Shown: positions 51,889 to 60,818, numbered from the stretch's first letter. The stretch is DNA of 64,000 bases from Streptomyces sp. NBC_01460 (GCF_036227405.1 NZ_CP109473.1:806001-870000); one strand, 5' to 3'. Made by a program: numbers and translations. The notes: generated by a model not told the origin, from the sequence alone.

Positions 51889-54800
51889 TTAGGGCAGCCC
51901 CTGGTCGGGCCCGGTGAGCCGGTCGAGGACGTCCGTGTAGCGCGAGCGCCTGTCCGGGCGGGCGTGCCCGACGGCGTGGCGCAGAGCGGGAACTGCGGCT
52001 CCACCCATCCTCAGCAGCCCCTCGGCCGCCTCCGCCCGCACCGTCGGCCGGGTGTGGTCGAGCAGGGCCACCAGCGCGGGGACCGCGGGTTCCCAGGCGG
52101 CGCGGCTGAGCGTCCTGATCGCCATGCGGCTGATGTCCGGCTGGAGGTTGTCCAGCAGAGCCGCGGTATGGAGCAGGTGGGCCGGGCGGTCCAGCATGGT
52201 GCGCGAGGTCCGGTGGGCGTGGAGCCTGACCTTCGGCCTGGGGTGGGTCAGCAGCTCACCGATGACCTCCCTCAGGGCGGGGTCCCTGTCCGGTGCCCGG
52301 CCGCCGTGGTCCTCCGCGAGGCGGGAGAGAGCCCTGCGGATCTGCTCGGGGCCCCCTGTACGGGCCAGGCGGAGCAGTTCCGCGCGCCCCGGCCGGCCCG
52401 CCGTGACGGCGGGGGCCTCCGTGCGAGGGGCGGAGTCCGGGCCCTCGTCCAGCAGCAGCGCTGCGGCGAGGTCGTCGCGCCCCTCCGCGCGCAGCCGCTC
52501 CCGGATCCGCGTCAGCTCCGGGGAGGCGAGCAGCGGGCGGCCTACCAGCAGGTCCAGGAGACCCCAGGCGCCCGCCTCGAGCCGGGGGCCCAGGTGCTGG
52601 GCGAGTACCTCGGCGGGCGCGGAACGCAGGGCGTGACCGGCTTCCTCGCGGAGGTCCGCGGGGCCGTGTTCCCACCAGCCGAGCAGCAGGGGGATCAGCG
52701 GCACGACGTCCCAGGGGCCCAGGAGCCGGACGATCCGGACCACTCCGGCGGGCAGGATCTCCCCGGCCTCCAGCTCCGCGGGATCTAGGGTGACCAGCGC
52801 CCGGGCAGGCAGGTTCCCTGCCGGCAGGGGGACGCGTCCTCGCAGGTACGCGTCGAGGACGGCGCGTGCCGCCTCCGGTTCCGGCCAGTCCTGGAGCTGC
52901 CGGGCCGCGTCGGCCCGGCGGACGGGGTCGGGCGCCTCCAGCATCTCCAGCAGCCGCCCGCGCCGCGCGGCGGACCGCGGCCGGTCGGGCTCGCGTACGA
53001 CTTCCGAAGCCGGACCGGTTGCCTCGGCGAGCGTCCACGGCGGGACCCCGGGGGGCTGGAGGTCCGTCATCCAGTCGAGAAGGAGCGCGCGCACCCCGTC
53101 GTCGCCGGCGTCGGGGTAGGCGGCCATCAGGGCGGCCAGGCGGTGCCTGGAGTCCGGTGGGTGCCGGTCGGCGCGCCGGAACTCCTCCACCGCGCCGCGC
53201 GTGCGGAGGACCTCGTGCAGCGCGGACCGCCAGACCTCCGCGCCGCTGCCGGACGGGGCCGGCGTGCCGAACACCTCACGCAGTACGGCGGTTTCGGCGT
53301 CCCTGTCGTCGGTGTCGAGGCGGGCGGCGGCGAGGGCTCGGTCCAGATCCTCTCCGACGAGCACGGCTCCGCAGGCCCGGAGCGTCCGCAGCGCGTCCAC
53401 GTGCGGCGGCGGTGACATGGTGCGTACGGCGTCGGCGACCGCCATGCGCTCGGGGCCGGGAAGCAGGGGCGCCACAGCCGTGAGCAGGGAGAGGATTCCC
53501 CGTCGGTTCTCCCGCTCACCCGCGAGTGCCTGCGCCAGCACCGGGGAGAAAGCCGCGAAGTGCTCCAGTTCGGCGGCCGACCACGGTCCCCGGCGCAGCC
53601 GCAGGACGAGCGCCAGCACGCGGTCCCGGGTGGCCCCCGGAACGGACCCGGCCAGGCGCAGCCACTCCGGCAGCATCGTCCGGAGGTCCACCAGGTGCGC
53701 TGCCCGCCGCCCGCCGGGGCTGTTCACGAGTCGCAGGGCGAGCGGGGCGCTCCAGCCGTGGCCGACGAGCGCGGCGGCCACGGAGTCCGCGTCGTCCGTG
53801 GGTCCGTGGTGAGCGGTCGCGGTGATGCCGTGGGCCGCCCACAGCTCGGCGAGATCGGCGGAACTGCCCGCGCCGAGGGGGATCCGGCCGTCCGCCACCA
53901 GGGCGAGCAGCTCCGGCACGACCGGCGAACCCTGTTCGGCCAGGGCGAGGACCGTGCGGACCGAGAGGGCGCCGCCGAGGCCGCGCAGCAGCAGCGCCCG
54001 TTCCCGGGGATCCTGGCGGTGCGCGGCTGCGGCAAGGACCGTGGCGGTGCAGGCCGGGCCCAGTACCGCCCGCAGCGCGTCGACGAGCCCGGCGTGCAGC
54101 CCCGGATTGTCGTGGCGTGCGAGGGCGTCGAGGAGGCCGGGCACGGCGGCGGGGGTACCGGTGCGCAGCAGGGCCGACGCGGCGGTCTTCCTGATGTTCA
54201 TGGTGGGGTGCTCGAGGAGGGCGGTGATCGCCGGGCAGGCCCAGTGCGCCTCCGCACGGCCGAGGGCGAGCAGCGCCTGGCGTACGGTCCGGATGTCCCC
54301 GGACCGGGTCAGGGCGATCAACGTGGCCGAGACCGCCTGGGCGTCCTCGCCCGAACCGCCCGCGGCCAGGAGCGCGATCACGTGCTTGCGCACATGCGGA
54401 TCACGGTGGTGCAGCAGGCGGTGCACCCGGGGACGCGTCCGCGCGGACGGCGCGCGCCGCAGGACTTCGATCAGGACGGCCTGCTGACGGGGCGGCAGCT
54501 CCGGCCGGTCCAGCAGATCCAGGACGAGCCCGGCCAGCAGCGCGTCACCCGCCTCCCCGGCGTTCCGGGCGCCGAGCAGGCAGGACGGCCTGATCCTGCG
54601 CCGCTCGTACAGCCGTCCGCCCAGGGCACGTACGGCGTCCACGATCGTCTCGGGTACGACGGGTTCCTCGGCCCGGTCCGGTTCCGGGCGCGGGCCCGTC
54701 TCCACGGTCTCCCACTCCGTCGCCTGTTCGCTCACGACCCGCGCCAGCAGGGCGGTGACGGCGGGCAGGACGGCCGCGCTGCCGTGGGACGCGAGCGCGC

Positions 54801-56394
54801 ACAGCGCCGCGACCGGGTCGGCGGGCGCGGGACCGGCCGCCAGCAGGGCCAGTTCCCGCTCGTCCGGGGCGCCGAGGTCGGCCGCGACGGCCGGGGGCGG
54901 CGCGGCGGGATCGACACGGGCCAGGAGGCGGCGCCGGAGCCCGGGGTCGGTGTTGAGCTGCCACAGGAGCTCCAGCGCCCGATGGCGTACCGGGCGGAGG
55001 AAGGGCGCGATCCCGCGGCCGCCGGTCTCCGGGCCGAGCGCGTCGGTCAGGGCGGCGACCGTGCGGTCGCCGCCGATGGCTTCGAGAGTGTCGAGGGCCG
55101 CAGCCGGGGCTTCGGGCAGCACGGCGAGGACGGCCTCCTCGGCGCCTTCGGACCGGAGCCGGCGGATGGCGTCGAGGAACGGTCCGGGGCGGCGCGCGGC
55201 GGGGAGCAGGCGGGTGACGGCGGCCCCGATCGGCAGGTCCCCCGTGCCCTGCCCGGCGAGGGCGACCAGGAGGTCGAGCCTCCGGGGCATGCCCGGATCG
55301 TCGGCCGGGGCGTCGACGAGCAGGTCGAGTGCTGTCCCCCGGGAGGTGTAGAGGATCGTCGCGACCGTCCGGGCGTCGACCGAGTGATCGGCCAGCGCCA
55401 GGCCGATGAGGGCAGGCGCGTGGGACGCGTCGGGGAAGTGCCCACGCCGGTGGAGCCCTTGCAGACAGGTCAGCAGAGGCCCGGCGAGCAGCAGCGGGTC
55501 CCGGGCGGCGATGTCCAGGAGCCCGCCGATGTCGCCGCGTTCCGCCAGGTCACCGAGGAGCTCCAGGGCCAGACGTCGTACGGCCGGGGGAACGGCGGGG
55601 TCGGCGGCCGTCCGGGGCAGGAGTGCGCCGTGCCCGTGGCGGGCCGCGGCGGTGAGCGCGAGGACCGCGACCGGAACCGCTCGGGAGGGGGCCAGGTACG
55701 GGGCGAAGCGGGCTGCGGGCAGAGGGTCCGACGCCGCCCAGGGCTCGGCCAGCTCCGCCAGGGCGGCGGCCGCCGCCGGCCCGTCCGGGTCCTCGTCGAG
55801 CAGTCCGGCGATGTGGGTCCGGGCGAGGCCGGGAGCCAGCAGGCCGGCGTGCAGGCCCTCCCGGATCCATCGGACGGCCTCGGCCCGGAGGACGGGGTCA
55901 CGGGTTTCCAGCAGCTCGGCGACGAGCCGGTCGGGGCGATGGGCGTTCCCCGCGTCGATGCTCCGCACGGCCTGGTGGAGCAACTCGCCGGGCTCCTCGT
56001 CCCGCAGCACCGAGGGGTCCGTGAGGAGTTCGGCGCCGAGCCAGGCGATCCGCACCCGCTGCGGCAGCCGGGCCGCACGCCAGGCGGACAGCCGCCGGCG
56101 TGGGAGATGGATTCCCAGCCGCTGGTGGAGCCCGGCCAGCAGGAGCGACTCGTCCGGTGACTCCGGCACACCGGACGGCAGCAGCCCGGCCAGCTCGGCC
56201 GCCTCACCGACCCCCAGCAGGGGCGCGCCGGCCCACTCCGCGAGCAGGGTGAGCCCCCGGTACCTCGTACGGCGGTCCGCGTGTCCGACGAGCGCGGCAA
56301 GCTCCGGGACCGTGCAGATGTCGGCCTCCGGACCGCGCTCGGGACGGCCGGCAGAGGAGTGTTGAGGCCGGGCGTCGGCGGGCAGCGTGGTCAC
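51889..56394 (-). CDS. giant HEAT-repeat protein (1501 aa)
   Basis: An all-helical protein made almost entirely of HEAT/PBS-lyase-type repeats, for example HRDPHVRKHVIALLAAGG, HPTMNIRKTAASALLRTG and HTRPTVRAEAAEGLLRMGG. I see no catalytic domain, signal peptide or membrane segment. It is probably a solenoid scaffold for protein or nucleic acid binding. GTG 56394 was preferred to ATG 56436 because TACCAT lies 6 nt upstream (leaderless) and no ribosome site supports the ATG. It does not fit a defined operon. Confidence 0.8.
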   Translation of the reverse strand: MTTLPADARPQHSSAGRPERGPEADICTVPELAALVGHADRRTRYRGLTLLAEWAGAPLLGVGEAAELAGLLPSGVPESPDESLLLAGLHQRLGIHLPRRRLSAWRAARLPQRVRIAWLGAELLTDPSVLRDEEPGELLHQAVRSIDAGNAHRPDRLVAELLETRDPVLRAEAVRWIREGLHAGLLAPGLARTHIAGLLDEDPDGPAAAAALAELAEPWAASDPLPAARFAPYLAPSRAVPVAVLALTAAARHGHGALLPRTAADPAVPPAVRRLALELLGDLAERGDIGGLLDIAARDPLLLAGPLLTCLQGLHRRGHFPDASHAPALIGLALADHSVDARTVATILYTSRGTALDLLVDAPADDPGMPRRLDLLVALAGQGTGDLPIGAAVTRLLPAARRPGPFLDAIRRLRSEGAEEAVLAVLPEAPAAALDTLEAIGGDRTVAALTDALGPETGGRGIAPFLRPVRHRALELLWQLNTDPGLRRRLLARVDPAAPPPAVAADLGAPDERELALLAAGPAPADPVAALCALASHGSAAVLPAVTALLARVVSEQATEWETVETGPRPEPDRAEEPVVPETIVDAVRALGGRLYERRRIRPSCLLGARNAGEAGDALLAGLVLDLLDRPELPPRQQAVLIEVLRRAPSARTRPRVHRLLHHRDPHVRKHVIALLAAGGSGEDAQAVSATLIALTRSGDIRTVRQALLALGRAEAHWACPAITALLEHPTMNIRKTAASALLRTGTPAAVPGLLDALARHDNPGLHAGLVDALRAVLGPACTATVLAAAAHRQDPRERALLLRGLGGALSVRTVLALAEQGSPVVPELLALVADGRIPLGAGSSADLAELWAAHGITATAHHGPTDDADSVAAALVGHGWSAPLALRLVNSPGGRRAAHLVDLRTMLPEWLRLAGSVPGATRDRVLALVLRLRRGPWSAAELEHFAAFSPVLAQALAGERENRRGILSLLTAVAPLLPGPERMAVADAVRTMSPPPHVDALRTLRACGAVLVGEDLDRALAAARLDTDDRDAETAVLREVFGTPAPSGSGAEVWRSALHEVLRTRGAVEEFRRADRHPPDSRHRLAALMAAYPDAGDDGVRALLLDWMTDLQPPGVPPWTLAEATGPASEVVREPDRPRSAARRGRLLEMLEAPDPVRRADAARQLQDWPEPEAARAVLDAYLRGRVPLPAGNLPARALVTLDPAELEAGEILPAGVVRIVRLLGPWDVVPLIPLLLGWWEHGPADLREEAGHALRSAPAEVLAQHLGPRLEAGAWGLLDLLVGRPLLASPELTRIRERLRAEGRDDLAAALLLDEGPDSAPRTEAPAVTAGRPGRAELLRLARTGGPEQIRRALSRLAEDHGGRAPDRDPALREVIGELLTHPRPKVRLHAHRTSRTMLDRPAHLLHTAALLDNLQPDISRMAIRTLSRAAWEPAVPALVALLDHTRPTVRAEAAEGLLRMGGAAVPALRHAVGHARPDRRSRYTDVLDRLTGPDQGLP

Positions 56395-56448
56395 CGTCGG
56401 ATGGTAGGTGCGTCCGGGACGGCTCAGCCGCCGCATATACCCGTGCCG

Positions 56449-56835
56449 TCAGGGGTTCGGCCGGACCACGACCCCTACCCGTGAGGCCAGTTGAGCGCGG
56501 AGCCGGGTCAGGCGGGCGATCTCCGCGTCGAGCAACGCCAGCCTCCGCGCGGCGACCCCCGGGCTCCCGGTGGCTCCGTCGCCGGAGACCCCGCAGCGCT
56601 GCGGCGGGTCGTCCCTCAGCAGGTCGAGCCGGTCCGCGCACCGCGCCAGGTCGTCCACGGTGAGCCCCAGGGAGAGCAGCTCGCGGATGAACCCGATCCG
56701 GGCCACATCGTGTGCGCCGTACTGCCGCTGGCCCGTGGCGCTGCGCGCCGGCGGGGGCAGCAGCCCTCGCTCCTCGTAGAACCGGAGCGCTCTCGGCGTC
56801 GTACCGGCAGCCGCCGCCGCATCACCGATCCGCAT
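56449..56835 (-). CDS. MerR-family regulator
   Basis: A 128-residue regulator. The winged helix-turn-helix MRIGDAAAAAGTTPRALRFY with EERGLLPPPARSATGQRQYG is followed by a dimerisation helix (ALLDAEIARLTRLRAQLAS). One Cys (DDPPQRCGV) and another in LARCADRLD could sense metal or electrophiles. The ribosome site is GGAGGTGGGAG. It is the second gene after a zinc-type oxidoreductase, 31 bp downstream, and probably controls the operon through a promoter with a 20-bp spacer at 57956-57987. Confidence 0.9.
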   Translation of the reverse strand: MRIGDAAAAAGTTPRALRFYEERGLLPPPARSATGQRQYGAHDVARIGFIRELLSLGLTVDDLARCADRLDLLRDDPPQRCGVSGDGATGSPGVAARRLALLDAEIARLTRLRAQLASRVGVVVRPNP

Positions 56836-56866
56836 CTCCCACCTCCATCGCCACAGGGCCGTGCGG

Positions 56867-57904
56867 TCACGTCTCGACCACGACCGTGCCGAGATGCCGG
56901 CCGGCCATCAACTCGTGCAACGCACGCGGGGCGTTGTCCATGCCCGCGATCCGCACGTGCGGAAAGGTGATCTCGCCGGAACGCAGCCACCCGCCGAACC
57001 TCCGGGTCCATTCGGCATGGGTCTCAGGATGGTCCAGCCCGCTGATCCCCCGCATCGTGATCCGCTTGACGACCAGCTGGAACGTGTCGATCTCGACCGG
57101 TGCGGTCGCGCCGCCTCCCGGGCCGGACAGCTGGCCCGCCAGCGTGCCGACCAGGACGAACCGTGCGCCGGGCCGGGCGGCCCGGACGGCCGCCTGCAGC
57201 TGCTCTCCCCCGACCATGTCGACAAAGACATCAATACCCTCGGGCGCCGCCTCGGCCAGCCGGGCGGAGAAGGAACCCTCCGGCCCCCTCGCCACGACGG
57301 CGTCGTATCCGAGGCCGTCCGTCATCCGTTCGGCCTTGGCCGGTGAGCCCGTGGAGCCGATCACCCGTCCCGCTCCGAGCAGCCGCGCGATCTGCCCCGC
57401 CATGGAGCCGGTCGCCCCTGCTCCGCCCGACACGAACACGGTCTCTCCCGGACGGAGTCCCGCGATCCGGGTGAGCGCCGTGTACGCCAGGGAGCCCAGG
57501 GAGAGATGTGCCGCCGGGTCGGGGAGTGCGCCGTCGTCGAGAGTGGTGCACCCCTCGGCCGGCACCACCGCGTACTCCCGCCAGCCGAGGAAGTGCGAGA
57601 CCCACGCCCCGACGGGCGGGCCGGCGGGCCCCGGCCGGGCCACGACCTCGCCGACGGCAGGCCCGAACAGGGGTTCTCCGGGGACGATCCCGGGGAAGGG
57701 CGCGCCCTCCACCCCGCCGCTCACGAGGGTGCGCAGGGCGGGGAAGACCTGGAAGTACGCGTTGCGCACCAGCACCTCCCCCGCACCGGGCCGCGGCAGC
57801 GGTGTCTCCACGACATCGAAGTGCTCGGGACGCGGCAGGCTTTCGGGGAGGGCGGCGAGCCGCACCTCGCGGGAGGTGCGGGGCAGGGCCGGGCGTGCGG
57901 TCAT
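56867..57904 (-). CDS. MDR-family NADPH-dependent reductase
   Basis: A 345-residue medium-chain dehydrogenase/reductase of the zinc-independent group (leukotriene B4 12-hydroxydehydrogenase or curcumin reductase-like). The cofactor loop is VFVSGGAGATGSMAGQIARL, and R-M-x-D-G-L-G-Y-D-A-V and FVDMVGGEQL follow. It should reduce alpha,beta-unsaturated carbonyl compounds. GAGGAG lies 7 nt before the ATG. Co-transcribed with the MerR gene that follows, so induction by an electrophilic substrate is a reasonable inference. Confidence 0.88.
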   Translation of the reverse strand: MTARPALPRTSREVRLAALPESLPRPEHFDVVETPLPRPGAGEVLVRNAYFQVFPALRTLVSGGVEGAPFPGIVPGEPLFGPAVGEVVARPGPAGPPVGAWVSHFLGWREYAVVPAEGCTTLDDGALPDPAAHLSLGSLAYTALTRIAGLRPGETVFVSGGAGATGSMAGQIARLLGAGRVIGSTGSPAKAERMTDGLGYDAVVARGPEGSFSARLAEAAPEGIDVFVDMVGGEQLQAAVRAARPGARFVLVGTLAGQLSGPGGGATAPVEIDTFQLVVKRITMRGISGLDHPETHAEWTRRFGGWLRSGEITFPHVRIAGMDNAPRALHELMAGRHLGTVVVET

Positions 57905-57916
57905 GGGCGGGCTCCT

Positions 57917-57958
57917 CGTCTGCGTGCTCCGGGCCGGCCGGCCCGGAGCACGCAGACG
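57917..57958 (-). terminator. 42-bp perfect palindrome, probable terminator of the sortase gene
   Basis: A perfect inverted repeat with arms meeting at GGCC, 43 bp beyond the sortase stop. It abuts the ribosome site of the MDR gene and overlaps its -10, so it may act both as a terminator and as a 5'-leader hairpin. Confidence 0.7.
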
Positions 57959-57987
57959 CTAAACCCTCACCCGTGCGTCAGGGGCAA
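57956..57987 (-). promoter_or_regulatory. MerR-type promoter of the MDR-MerR operon
   Basis: TTGCCC (-35, 57982-57987) and TAGCGT (-10, 57956-57961) on the minus strand are separated by 20 bp, the long spacing typical of MerR-activated promoters. The spacer carries the dyad CCCT-N-AC-N6-GT-N-AGGG at 57964-57983. Confidence 0.6.
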
Positions 57988-58000
57988 GGGCCGGAGCGCC

Positions 58001-58693
58001 TCAGGACTTCTTGACGGAGGCCAGGTGGGCGAAGACCACCACGTTGTCCTCGTAGTCCTTCTTCTTCTTGTCGTAGACACCGCCGCAGGTGATGAGCCGC
58101 AGCTGAGCCGTGCCCTTGTCCGCGTACACCCGCTCGTCCGGGAAGTCCGCCTTGCTGAACGTCTCGACCGAGTCGACCTTGAAGGTGGCGACGGAGCCGT
58201 CCTCACGGGTGATGTCCACCGTGTTGCCGGCCTTGAGCGTGCTGAGCAGCAGGAAGACGGCGGGGCCCGTCTTCGTGTCGACGTGCCCCGCCACGACCGA
58301 GGTGCCACGCTCCCCCGGGGTGGCGCCGTCCTTGAACCAGCCCGCCAGATTCGGGTCGTTCGCGGGCGGGGCCTCGAGCTGCCCGGAGGACCCGACCGCG
58401 AGCGCGGTGAAGGGGGCGTCGACCGCGATGGCGTCGATGGAGATCCGCTTGGGGTAGGACGGGGGCAGTTCGAGCGGGCCGGTGGAATCGGAGGCGGACG
58501 GGGCCGGCGAGGCGGCCGGTGCCGCGGGGAGCGAGACCACGGCGGGAGCCGGCGGGACTCCCGCCGACGCGTCGAAGGAGTTGTAGACGAGGAGGAAGCC
58601 CAGCCCCACCGCCGCGACGGGCCACAGCAGGGAACGGCCGAGGGCAGGGGAGGCGGGATCTGTTTCGGACGGCTGCGGGGCGGCCATGCGCAT
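58001..58693 (-). CDS. class F sortase
   Basis: A 230-residue membrane-anchored transpeptidase. One N-terminal transmembrane helix (LLWPVAAVGLGFLLVYNSF) is followed by a Pro/Ala linker and the sortase barrel. The catalytic His is in SVVAGHVDT and the Cys in LRLITCGGVYD. It should cleave a C-terminal sorting signal and attach a surface protein. It lies 115 bp downstream of the repeat protein gene on the same strand, making that protein the likely substrate. ATG 58693, with AAAGG upstream, was chosen; ATG 58687 is close behind. Confidence 0.88.
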   Translation of the reverse strand: MRMAAPQPSETDPASPALGRSLLWPVAAVGLGFLLVYNSFDASAGVPPAPAVVSLPAAPAASPAPSASDSTGPLELPPSYPKRISIDAIAVDAPFTALAVGSSGQLEAPPANDPNLAGWFKDGATPGERGTSVVAGHVDTKTGPAVFLLLSTLKAGNTVDITREDGSVATFKVDSVETFSKADFPDERVYADKGTAQLRLITCGGVYDKKKKDYEDNVVVFAHLASVKKS

Positions 58694-58808
58694 GCTGCCT
58701 TTCGCGTACGAGAGGGACGGGCGGATGTACGGGGAAAATCGGCGCGGCCACCGCCCGGGGAAGGGGCGGCGGCCACGACAGGATTCATGCGGTGGTGCGG
58801 GGTGCCCG

Positions 58809-59519
58809 TCAGGCGGCCGCGGCACCCGAGGCGTTGCGGCGGCGCAGCTTGTACGCGACGGCACCCAGGCCGCCGAGCATCAGCACCGAACCGGCGGCCA
58901 GGCCGCTGCCGGACAGCGCCATGGCGCCGCCACCGGTGTGGACGCCGCCCTCGGGCTTCTCGTGCTTCCAGGTCTTCTCGCCGTCCGAGCTGCCGCTTTC
59001 GGAGCCGGACTCCTTGTCCTTCTCCCAGTCGTCGGCCGACACGCCGGCCAGCGCACCGCCACCGGCGTGCACACCGCCTTCCGGCTTCTCGTGCTTCCAC
59101 GAGTCCGGCTTCTCACGGTCGTCCTTGCTGCCGGAACCGGACTCCTCGTCCTTCTCCCAGTCGTCCGCCGACACGCCGGCCAGCGCACCGCCACCGGCGT
59201 GCACACCGCCCTCGGGCTTGTCGTGCTTCCACGAGTCCGGCTTCTCACGGTCGTCCTTGCTGCCGGAACCGGACTCCTCGTCCTTCTCCCAGTCGTCCGC
59301 CGACACGCCGGCCAGCGCACCGCCACCGGCGTGCACACCGCCCTCGGGCTTGTCGTGCTTCCACGAGTCCGGCTTCTCACGGTCGTCGTTGCTGCTGGCG
59401 GAGGAACCGCTGTCCTTGTCCCAGTCGTCCGCCGAGGTCACGGCGTATGCGGCGGGGACGGAGACCGCGAGGACCGCCGTGACGGCGGCCGATGCGAACA
59501 GGGTGCGGGCAGAGCGCAT
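58809..59519 (-). CDS. repeat surface protein, probable sortase substrate
   Basis: A 236-residue exported protein. The signal peptide ends near AYA-VTS (residue 27). Four 44-residue repeats follow (29-72, 73-116, 117-160, 161-202), each starting SADDW-x-KD and ending KPEGGVHAGGGALAGV. The last repeat varies to KPEGGVHTGGGAMAL, then comes a transmembrane helix (LAAGSVLMLGGLGAVAY) and the tail KLRRR, the layout of a sortase-anchored protein. No LPxTG or LAxTG motif is present, so the sorting motif is probably the HTGGGA region. Confidence 0.82.
   Translation of the reverse strand: MRSARTLFASAAVTAVLAVSVPAAYAVTSADDWDKDSGSSASSNDDREKPDSWKHDKPEGGVHAGGGALAGVSADDWEKDEESGSGSKDDREKPDSWKHDKPEGGVHAGGGALAGVSADDWEKDEESGSGSKDDREKPDSWKHEKPEGGVHAGGGALAGVSADDWEKDKESGSESGSSDGEKTWKHEKPEGGVHTGGGAMALSGSGLAAGSVLMLGGLGAVAYKLRRRNASGAAAA
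58914..59435 (-). repeat. 132-bp tandem repeats in the surface protein gene
   Basis: Four tandem units of 132 bp (59435-59304, 59303-59172, 59171-59040, and a shorter final unit to 58914). Units 2 and 3 are nearly identical in DNA sequence, so recent duplication or copy-number change is likely. Confidence 0.85.
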
Positions 59520-59778
59520 GGATACACAGTCCTTTCGCCACCCCCGCGCTGACCGGCTGGTTGTCGGCTCATCGGATCACGGGTGCGACGTGATCCACCG
59601 TCAGCTGAAATCCGGCGGCCCACCACTCGGGAAGGCCGCATTCGAGGGACTCCGTGGGCCCATCGTGTGACAGGGAGCCAGATGTCACCCGTTGGAGGGC
59701 ACGCCACGCCGGGCGGAGGTTTGGGCGGAAACGATCACCGGTGTAAAGGGCCCGCGGGGTGCTCGTAGGATCGGCGCC
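59520..59778. promoter_or_regulatory. divergent promoter region, repeat protein / FGE
   Basis: A 259-bp gap. It carries a 6-bp dyad GTGACA-N10-TGTCAC (59667-59688) and the TAGGAT -10 of the formylglycine-generating enzyme gene (59766-59771). No other gene is seen. Confidence 0.45.
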
Positions 59779-60765
59779 ATGAACGACATGGCACCGGCCG
59801 GCTGCTGCTCCCCCGGTCGCGGGAGGCCTGACGGCCTGTCCGGGACCGCTCCTTCCCTCCGCTCCGTGCGAGAGGCGACGGAGAGGGTCGCCCAGCACGC
59901 AGGGGGCCCAGGAGCCGTCGACGGGACGGTGCTGCTCCCCGGCGGGACGTTCCTCATGGGGACCGAGGATCCGGAGGGGTTCCGGGCCGACGGCGAGGGG
60001 CCTGTCCGCGAGGTGCGGGTCTCCGCCTTCCGCATCGACGCGCACGCCGTGAGCAACCGGCGCTTCGCGGAGTTCGTGTCGGCCACCGGTCATGTCACGG
60101 AGGCCGAGCGGTTCGGCTGGTCGTACGTCTTCGCCGGGTTCCTCCCGGCCGCGCTCCGGCGCGGCGCCGGCCGCCCGGACGGCACCCCGTGGTGGTGCGG
60201 CGTGGAGGGCGCCCGGTGGGACGCCCCCGAAGGGCCCGGCAGCGGGATCGAAGGACGCGAGGACCATCCGGTGGTCCATGCCTCGTGGAACGACGCGCGC
60301 GCGTACTGCCGTTGGGCGGGCGCCCGGCTGCCGACGGAGGCCGAGTGGGAGTACGCGGCCAGGGGCGGCCTGGAGCAGGCACGCTACCCGTGGGGCGACG
60401 AGCTGACCCCGGGCGGGGAACACCGCTGCAACATCTGGCAGGGGCACTTCCCCACGAAGAACACCGCCGAGGACGGCCATGCGGGCACCGCGCCCGTCCA
60501 CACCTACCGGCCGAACGGATACGGCCTGTACAACATGGCCGGAAACGTCTGGGAGTGGTGCCAGGACTGGTGGGGCACCACCCACCCCTCAGGACGCCGC
60601 AGCGACCCGCGCGGGCCCCGCGGGGGTGACACCAAGGTGATGCGGGGCGGCTCCTACCTGTGCCACCGCTCGTACTGCAACCGCTACCGGGTGGCCGCCC
60701 GCACGGGCAACACACCGGACAGCACCACCGGGAATCTCGGCTTCCGCACCGTGCGCACGGCCTGA
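59779..60765 (+). CDS. formylglycine-generating enzyme (SUMF1 family)
   Basis: A 328-residue oxidase that converts a Cys in sulfatases to formylglycine. Family features are LLPGGTFLMGTEDP, RLPTEAEWEYAARGG, NMAGNVWEWCQDWWG and the active-site pair Cys295/Cys300 in GGSYLCHRSYCNRYRV, as in the known Streptomyces enzyme. No sulfatase gene is visible in the window. TAGGAT lies exactly 7 nt before ATG 59779, indicating a leaderless start. The transporter operon for a sulfonate/nitrate-like anion follows after a ROK regulator, so a sulfur-related role for the region is plausible. Confidence 0.92.
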   Translation: MNDMAPAGCCSPGRGRPDGLSGTAPSLRSVREATERVAQHAGGPGAVDGTVLLPGGTFLMGTEDPEGFRADGEGPVREVRVSAFRIDAHAVSNRRFAEFVSATGHVTEAERFGWSYVFAGFLPAALRRGAGRPDGTPWWCGVEGARWDAPEGPGSGIEGREDHPVVHASWNDARAYCRWAGARLPTEAEWEYAARGGLEQARYPWGDELTPGGEHRCNIWQGHFPTKNTAEDGHAGTAPVHTYRPNGYGLYNMAGNVWEWCQDWWGTTHPSGRRSDPRGPRGGDTKVMRGGSYLCHRSYCNRYRVAARTGNTPDSTTGNLGFRTVRTA

Positions 60766-60776
60766 GCCCGCCGTCA

Positions 60777-60810
60777 TTGCCGCCGTCATTGCGGCAACAT
60801 GAATATTTTT
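60777..60810 (+). terminator. possible terminator after the FGE gene
   Basis: TTGCCGC-N7-GCGGCAA (60777-60797) followed by an A+T-rich stretch ending in TTTTT at 60806-60810. It overlaps a perfect 12-bp tandem duplication CGCCGTCATTGC (60769-60780, 60781-60792). Confidence 0.55.
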
Positions 60811-60818
60811 CCGGGTCA

